Shown here in pieces: positions 59,458 through 64,000 of a DNA stretch of 64,000 nt. The stretch covers positions 62,001-126,000 of the forward strand of contig NZ_JASCTH010000004.1 in the NCBI RefSeq assembly GCF_030009775.1. Reading direction: 5' to 3'. How positions within the stretch are numbered: position 1 is the first letter of the stretch; every line of letters starts with the position of its first letter. Made by a program: the position numbers and the translations under genes. This DNA is from Actinoplanes sandaracinus. GTDB taxonomy: Bacteria; Actinomycetota; Actinomycetes; Mycobacteriales; Micromonosporaceae. The notes beneath the pieces are model-generated. The model was not told where the DNA came from. It did no database searches and saw only the letters and a program-made list of their open reading frames with translations.

Positions 59458-61403
59458 AGCCCCGCTCGCGTCCCACCCTCGCCCGCCGTCTGGTGAGCGG
59501 TCTGGTCACGCTGGTGGTGCTGGCCGTCGTGGCGATGGCGAACCGCCCGATGGTGGCCGCCGCCGGCGAGGCGCTGCACACGTTCCAGATCAACCGCCAG
59601 TCCTACAAGGAACGTTACGGGCACTGGGCGCGGCTGCCGGTGCCCCGCGATTTCAAGGTCAACGCGATCCACGCGGCCCTGCTGCACACCGGCAAGATGC
59701 TGATCATCGCGGGCAGCGGCAACGACCGGGACGCGTTCGAGGAACAGTCGTTCCGGACCGTCCTCTACGACCCCCGCGACGACGAGTTCACCGAGGTGCC
59801 GACGCCGACCGACGTGTTCTGCGCCGGACACACCTTCCTGCCGGACGGCAAACTGCTGGTCGCCGGGGGCACCAAGTCGTACGAGGTGCTGGCGAAGGAC
59901 GTCGAGCACGCCGCCGGCGTCATGAAGATCAAGAACGAGTCGCCGGACGGCGGTCCGCGACCCCTCCCGAAGGGCACCCGGCTGCTGTCCGCCACCGGCG
60001 AGGTCTACCGGACCCGGTCCAAGGTCACGGTGCCGGCCGCGCACAAGGCGACCCACGGCGCCACCACCACGGTGCACGCCGGCGAGGCCGAGGTCTGGGT
60101 GGACGCGGTGGCCGAGGGCGACCGCCCGGTGGTGAAGACCCCCGCCCAGTACTCGATCGACGGGCTGACCGGCGCCGCCGCCCGCAACCTCTACGGCGTC
60201 GCCGAGAAGATCACCCGCGAGAAGCAGGAGTACGGCGGCGACAAGACGTCGTACGAGTTCGACCCGCTGACCGAGCGCTACGTCCGCACCGGCGACATGC
60301 GCGACCACCGGTGGTACCCGACCCTGATCGGCCTGACCGGCGGGGACGTCATCGCGGTCTCCGGCCTGGACCAGTTCGGCCGGATCCTGCCCGGGCGCAA
60401 CGAGCGGTACCTTCCGGCCGAGCGCCGCTGGGTGGCCGCACCCGAGCTCAAGCGCTACTTCCCCACCTATCCCGGCCTGCACCTGGCGGCCGACGGGCGG
60501 GTCTTCTACTCCGGCTCCAACTCCGGGTACGGCTCGGACACCGAGGGCCGTGCGCCGGGCCTCTGGAACGTCGAGCGCAACACCTTCGACGTGGTGCCCG
60601 GGCTGCGGGACGCCCACATGAACGAGACCAGCTCGTCGGTACTGCTGCCACCGGCCCAGGACCAGAAGGTGATGATCCTCGGCGGCGGTGGGGTCGGCGA
60701 GTCGGAGCACTCGACGGCCCGCACCGACATCGCCGACCTGGACGAGCGGAAGCCGCGATACCGGCCGGGCCCGGATCTGCCGAAACCGGCCCGGTACCTG
60801 TCCACCGTGGTGTTGCCGGACGACACCGTGTTCACGACCGGCGGCTCGTCCGGGTACCGAGGCGGGCCGTACCGGGGTGAGCCGCGCAGCGACCTGCTCA
60901 ACTCGCAGATCTACCACCCGGGGCGCAACGCCTTCGAGACGGCGGCCGACTCGACGGTCGGCCGCAACTATCACGCCGAGGCCATTCTGCTGCCCGACGG
61001 CCGGGTGATCACCATGGGCGGCGACCCGCTCTACGACCGGACCGGGAAGAACGCCGGAACGTTCGAGAAGCGGATCGAGATCTACAGCCCGCCCTATCTG
61101 TTCCGTGGCGAACGGCCGGTGATCAGCGGCGGTCCAGCCGCGCTGGACCGGGGCGCGACCGCCGTGTTCGAGTCGCCGGACGCGGCCCGGATCGCCTCGG
61201 CCCGGCTGGTCCGGCCCAGCGCCGTCACCCACGTCACCGACGTCGACCAGCGGTCGGTCGCGCTGGGTCTGCGAAGGACCGGCAGCGCCGTCGAGGTGAC
61301 AGTGCCGGAAAAGTCTGGTCTCGTACCGTCTGGGTGGTACATGCTGTTTCTTGTGGATGACAAAGGTGTGCCGTCGGTCGCCCGATGGGTGCGGGTGCGC
61401 TGA
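59454..61403 (+). CDS. glxA: galactose oxidase-like copper radical oxidase GlxA
   Basis: 649 aa, with an N-terminal membrane anchor or Tat-less signal (LVSGLVTLVVLAVVAMA) and a seven-bladed Kelch-type beta-propeller. Visible copper/radical residues: the cross-linking Cys in VFCAGHTFLPDG, Tyr in HRWYPT, Tyr-His in GRNYHAEAILLPDG, and the C-terminal His in VTHVTDVDQRS. It matches AA5 oxidases of the csl operon, which oxidise glycan termini. ATG (AAGGAG 9 nt upstream) overlaps the cslA stop. Confidence 0.93.
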   Translation: MKPRSRPTLARRLVSGLVTLVVLAVVAMANRPMVAAAGEALHTFQINRQSYKERYGHWARLPVPRDFKVNAIHAALLHTGKMLIIAGSGNDRDAFEEQSFRTVLYDPRDDEFTEVPTPTDVFCAGHTFLPDGKLLVAGGTKSYEVLAKDVEHAAGVMKIKNESPDGGPRPLPKGTRLLSATGEVYRTRSKVTVPAAHKATHGATTTVHAGEAEVWVDAVAEGDRPVVKTPAQYSIDGLTGAAARNLYGVAEKITREKQEYGGDKTSYEFDPLTERYVRTGDMRDHRWYPTLIGLTGGDVIAVSGLDQFGRILPGRNERYLPAERRWVAAPELKRYFPTYPGLHLAADGRVFYSGSNSGYGSDTEGRAPGLWNVERNTFDVVPGLRDAHMNETSSSVLLPPAQDQKVMILGGGGVGESEHSTARTDIADLDERKPRYRPGPDLPKPARYLSTVVLPDDTVFTTGGSSGYRGGPYRGEPRSDLLNSQIYHPGRNAFETAADSTVGRNYHAEAILLPDGRVITMGGDPLYDRTGKNAGTFEKRIEIYSPPYLFRGERPVISGGPAALDRGATAVFESPDAARIASARLVRPSAVTHVTDVDQRSVALGLRRTGSAVEVTVPEKSGLVPSGWYMLFLVDDKGVPSVARWVRVR

Positions 61404-61407
61404 CGAG

Positions 61408-62421
61408 ATGGCACGGCACCTCTCCCCGGGCGGCCGCCGGCGGGCGCTGCTGCTCGCCGCGCTGCTCGGCGTCACCGCCGGAGGCATGACCGCGAGCGGC
61501 CCGGCGACGCCCGCGCCGCTCCGGACGCCGGCCGTGGTCCAGAGTTCCGGGCTCTACGTCGACCCCGGCGGGCTGGCCCCGCGTTACCTGCGCAATCTCC
61601 GGCAGTCCGGGCGGCACGCCGAGGCGGCGGCCATCCGGCGGATCGCCGACCGGCCGGCCGCCACCTGGTTCACCGACGCCCGGCCCGGGTTCGCCGACCG
61701 GGCCCGGCGGCTGGTCACCGCGGCGGGCGCGGCCGGGGAACTGCCGGTGCTGGCGCTCTACTTCATCCCGCACCGGGACTGCCGGCAGTACTCGGCGGGC
61801 GGTGCGCGCAACGCTCAGGCGTACCGGAACTGGATCTCCTCGATGGCCGCCGCGATGCGCGGGCACCGCGCCCTGGTGATCCTCGAACCGGACGCGGTGG
61901 CCCAGGCGGTGCGGGGATGCCTCGGGCCGCGCGCCGCCGCGATCCGGTACGCGCTGCTCGCGCACGCCGTGGACACGCTCCGGGCGGAACCCGGCGTCGC
62001 CGTCTACCTGGACGCCGGGAACCCCGGATGGATCCCCACCGCTCAGATGGCGCCGGCGTTGCGACGGGCCGGCGCCACCCGCGCCCGCGGCTTCGCGCTC
62101 AACGTCGCCAACTTCGAGACCACCACCGACAATCTGCGGTACGGGACAGCGCTGTCCCGTCTCCTCGCCGGAAAGCATTTCGTGGTCGACACCAGCCGCA
62201 ACGGCAACGGGCCGGCCCGCCGCGGCGCGGGCGACCGGCACTGGTGCAATCCGCCCGGCCGGCGGCTCGGCGCGGCGCCGACGCTGCGGACCGGACAGCC
62301 GCTCGCCGACGCGTACCTCTGGGTGAAACGTCCCGGGGAGTCCGATGGCGCGTGCGGCGCCGGAGCCCCGCCCGCCGGCCAGTGGTACCCGGCCTATGCA
62401 CGTGCTCTGACCGGGTCATGA
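61408..62421 (+). CDS. family 6 glycoside hydrolase (CslZ-type endoglucanase)
   Basis: 337 aa secreted enzyme. N-terminal signal (RRALLLAALLGVTAGGMTAS), then the GH6 fold with LYVDPGG, LALYFIPHRDC, catalytic Asp in LVILEPDAVAQ, FVVDTSRNGNGP and LWVKRPGESDGAC. It likely trims the glycan made by CslA. ATG starts 4 nt after the glxA stop. Confidence 0.92.
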   Translation: MARHLSPGGRRRALLLAALLGVTAGGMTASGPATPAPLRTPAVVQSSGLYVDPGGLAPRYLRNLRQSGRHAEAAAIRRIADRPAATWFTDARPGFADRARRLVTAAGAAGELPVLALYFIPHRDCRQYSAGGARNAQAYRNWISSMAAAMRGHRALVILEPDAVAQAVRGCLGPRAAAIRYALLAHAVDTLRAEPGVAVYLDAGNPGWIPTAQMAPALRRAGATRARGFALNVANFETTTDNLRYGTALSRLLAGKHFVVDTSRNGNGPARRGAGDRHWCNPPGRRLGAAPTLRTGQPLADAYLWVKRPGESDGACGAGAPPAGQWYPAYARALTGS

Positions 62422-62520
62422 GACTCTTGACTCAATTCGCCCCCTGACCGGGGTACGCCGATAACATCGGCGAAGTCGGGACAGCGCCGTCCTGGAGCCA
62501 TCCGAGCGAAGGAGCGCCCG

Positions 62521-64000
62521 ATGTCCGACGAGCCTGCCCACCTCGACCCGGAGGGTCCCGACGCCGCCCTCCGCGCCGATATCCGACGCATCGGCACGCT
62601 GCTCGGCCAGACCCTGGCCCGCCAGGAAGGCCGGCCCCTCCTGGACCTGGTCGAGGAGATCCGCGCCCTGGTCCGGCAGGACGCCCGCGCCGCCGCCGAC
62701 CGCCTCTCGGCGATGGACATCACCACCGGCACCAAGCTGGCCCGGGCCTTCTCCACCTACTTCCACCTGGCCAACATCACCGAGCAGGTGCACCGGGCCC
62801 GTGACCTGCGGCGCCGCCGCGCCCGGGACGGCGGCTGGCTCGACCAGGCCGCCAAGCGGATCGCCGAGCAGGGCATCGGAGAGCAGGAGATCGCCGCGGC
62901 CGCCCGCCGCCTCGCGGTGCGCCCGGTCTTCACCGCCCACCCCACCGAGGCCGCCCGCCGTTCGATCCTGTCGAAGCTGCGCCAGGTCGCCGACTCGCTC
63001 GACGCCGAGTCCGCCGCCGCCGCGCTGTACGGCGCCACCGACACCACCGTCTCCACCAAGCGGTTCGCCGAGCTGATCGACCTGCTCTGGCAGACCGACG
63101 AGCTGCGCCTCGACCGGCCGGACCCGACCGACGAGGCCCGCAACGCCGTCTACTACCTCAAGGACCTCTACGCCGAGGCCGCCCCGCAGGTGCTCGACGA
63201 CCTGGCCGAGACGCTGCGCCGGCTCGGCGTGGAGACCGCGCCCACCGCGAAGCCGCTCACCTTCGGCACGTGGATCGGCGGCGACCGCGACGGCAACCCG
63301 TTCGTCACGCCGAAGGTCACCCGCGAGGTCCTGCTCATCCAGCATGAGCACGGCATCCAGGCCACCGAGAAGGCGATGGACAAGCTGATCGACGAGCTGT
63401 CCGTCTCGCGGCGGCTGCGCGGCGTCTCCCTCGACCTGTCCGCCAGCCTCGCCCAGGACCTGGACAACCTGCCGGAGGTCCAGCAGCGGTTCCGCCGGGT
63501 CAACGCCGAGGAGCCGTACCGCCTGAAGGTCCGGGCGATCAAGGCGAAACTGGCCAACACCCGGGCCCGGCTGCAGAACAACACCCCGCACGTGGCCGGC
63601 CGCGACTATCTGGGCAGCGAGGAACTGATCGCCGACCTGGAACTGATGCGCGCGTCGCTGGCCCGCAACTCCGGCCAGCTCTCCGCGATCGGCGTGGTGG
63701 CGACGGCGATCCGCCAGGCGTCCGCGTTCGGTCTCCAGCTGGCCACCCTCGACGTGCGCGAGCACGCCGAGAAGCACCACGAGGTGCTCCAGCAGATGTA
63801 CGCGCAGGTCGGCGAGGTCGACGACTACGCCACCCTGGACCGGGTCTCCCGGACCAAGCTGCTCGCCGCCGAACTGACCGGGCGGCGGCCGCTGTCCAAC
63901 AACGACACTCCGCTGACCGACTCGGCGCGCAAGACCTTCGACGTGTTCAACACGATCCGGGAGTCGCAGGCCCGGTTCGGTGAGGACGTCATCGAGTCGT
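62521..64000 (+). CDS. ppc: phosphoenolpyruvate carboxylase (5' part; runs past the window end)
   Basis: The first 493 codons of a protein usually about 900-930 aa. ATG with GAAGGAG upstream. The catalytic-His motif VFTAHPTEAARRS (near residue 140) and TFGTWIGGDRDGNPFVT are present. It makes oxaloacetate from PEP and bicarbonate. It appears to have its own start region after the csl operon (100-bp gap). Confidence 0.95.
   Translation, partial: MSDEPAHLDPEGPDAALRADIRRIGTLLGQTLARQEGRPLLDLVEEIRALVRQDARAAADRLSAMDITTGTKLARAFSTYFHLANITEQVHRARDLRRRRARDGGWLDQAAKRIAEQGIGEQEIAAAARRLAVRPVFTAHPTEAARRSILSKLRQVADSLDAESAAAALYGATDTTVSTKRFAELIDLLWQTDELRLDRPDPTDEARNAVYYLKDLYAEAAPQVLDDLAETLRRLGVETAPTAKPLTFGTWIGGDRDGNPFVTPKVTREVLLIQHEHGIQATEKAMDKLIDELSVSRRLRGVSLDLSASLAQDLDNLPEVQQRFRRVNAEEPYRLKVRAIKAKLANTRARLQNNTPHVAGRDYLGSEELIADLELMRASLARNSGQLSAIGVVATAIRQASAFGLQLATLDVREHAEKHHEVLQQMYAQVGEVDDYATLDRVSRTKLLAAELTGRRPLSNNDTPLTDSARKTFDVFNTIRESQARFGEDVIES

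Overview
The window is high-GC actinobacterial DNA. Mycothiol S-conjugate amidase (mca), frequent GTG starts, short-spaced operons and a CslA-GlxA-GH6 cell-surface glycan cluster point to a filamentous actinomycete. Micromonosporaceae (Actinoplanes-like) is the best guess, but it is an inference from gene content, not a proven assignment. Most of the window is conserved chromosomal core. A small mobile scar lies at about 15.7-18.7 kb.

Layout. 0-15.6 kb: C-terminal end of a membrane protein; purE/purK (purine synthesis); a Uma2 nuclease-like protein tail-to-tail with a YyaL/DUF255 thioredoxin-fold protein; a membrane GGDEF-EAL protein; the mca, DUF4307, greA block; ilvA with an amidase; metB (cystathionine gamma-synthase); a HIT protein and msrA. 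15.6-18.7 kb: accessory scar with a terminase-small-subunit-like relic, an Acb2/Tad1-like (DUF7681-type) relic without a start codon, a small membrane protein, a frameshifted and 5'-truncated ISAs1-type transposase, and a decapitated JmjC/cupin gene fused to it. 18.7-25.6 kb: an unknown gene behind two palindromes, a short secreted peptide, CYTH-CHAD plus PPK2 (polyphosphate), and RNase Z behind a strongly structured leader RNA, followed by a GNAT acetyltransferase and two unknown proteins. 25.9-33.5 kb: HtrA-like protease, a very large hairpin between convergent genes, cystathionine beta-synthase with YkvA/DUF1232, two tandem SGNH hydrolases, a thiolase, a GNAT protein. 33.6-43.4 kb: Bax-inhibitor-1 protein, tRNA-Leu(UAA), type II NADH dehydrogenase, a five-gene MoxR/DUF58/DUF4129 operon, family 5-like uracil-DNA glycosylase, an LppU-like membrane protein, a PadR-HAAS pair. 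43.4-47.4 kb: eno, divIC/ftsB, DUF501, N-acetylglutamate synthase-like GNAT, Ppx/GppA, tightly coupled. 47.5-55.6 kb: PilZ protein, DUF885 peptidase-like protein, and mfd, SurA-like lipoprotein, mazG. 55.8-62.4 kb: hypX-like gene, cslA, glxA, GH6 in one translationally coupled operon. 62.5-64 kb: 5' half of ppc.

How parts work together. GGDEF-EAL and PilZ suggest c-di-GMP signalling. mca, msrA, metB and cbs share thiol and sulfur chemistry. CHAD, PPK2 and Ppx/GppA share polyphosphate. CslA (glycan polymerase), GlxA (copper radical oxidase) and GH6 (glucanase) form the known surface glycan system. The hypX-like gene translationally coupled to it is unexpected.

Several genes have a TANNNT -10 box ending 6-8 nt before ATG/GTG and no Shine-Dalgarno sequence, so leaderless transcripts look common here. 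The least explained element is the 260-nt leader in front of RNase Z, which combines a possible leader peptide, alternative GCTGTC/GACAGC pairings and a perfect three-way junction.
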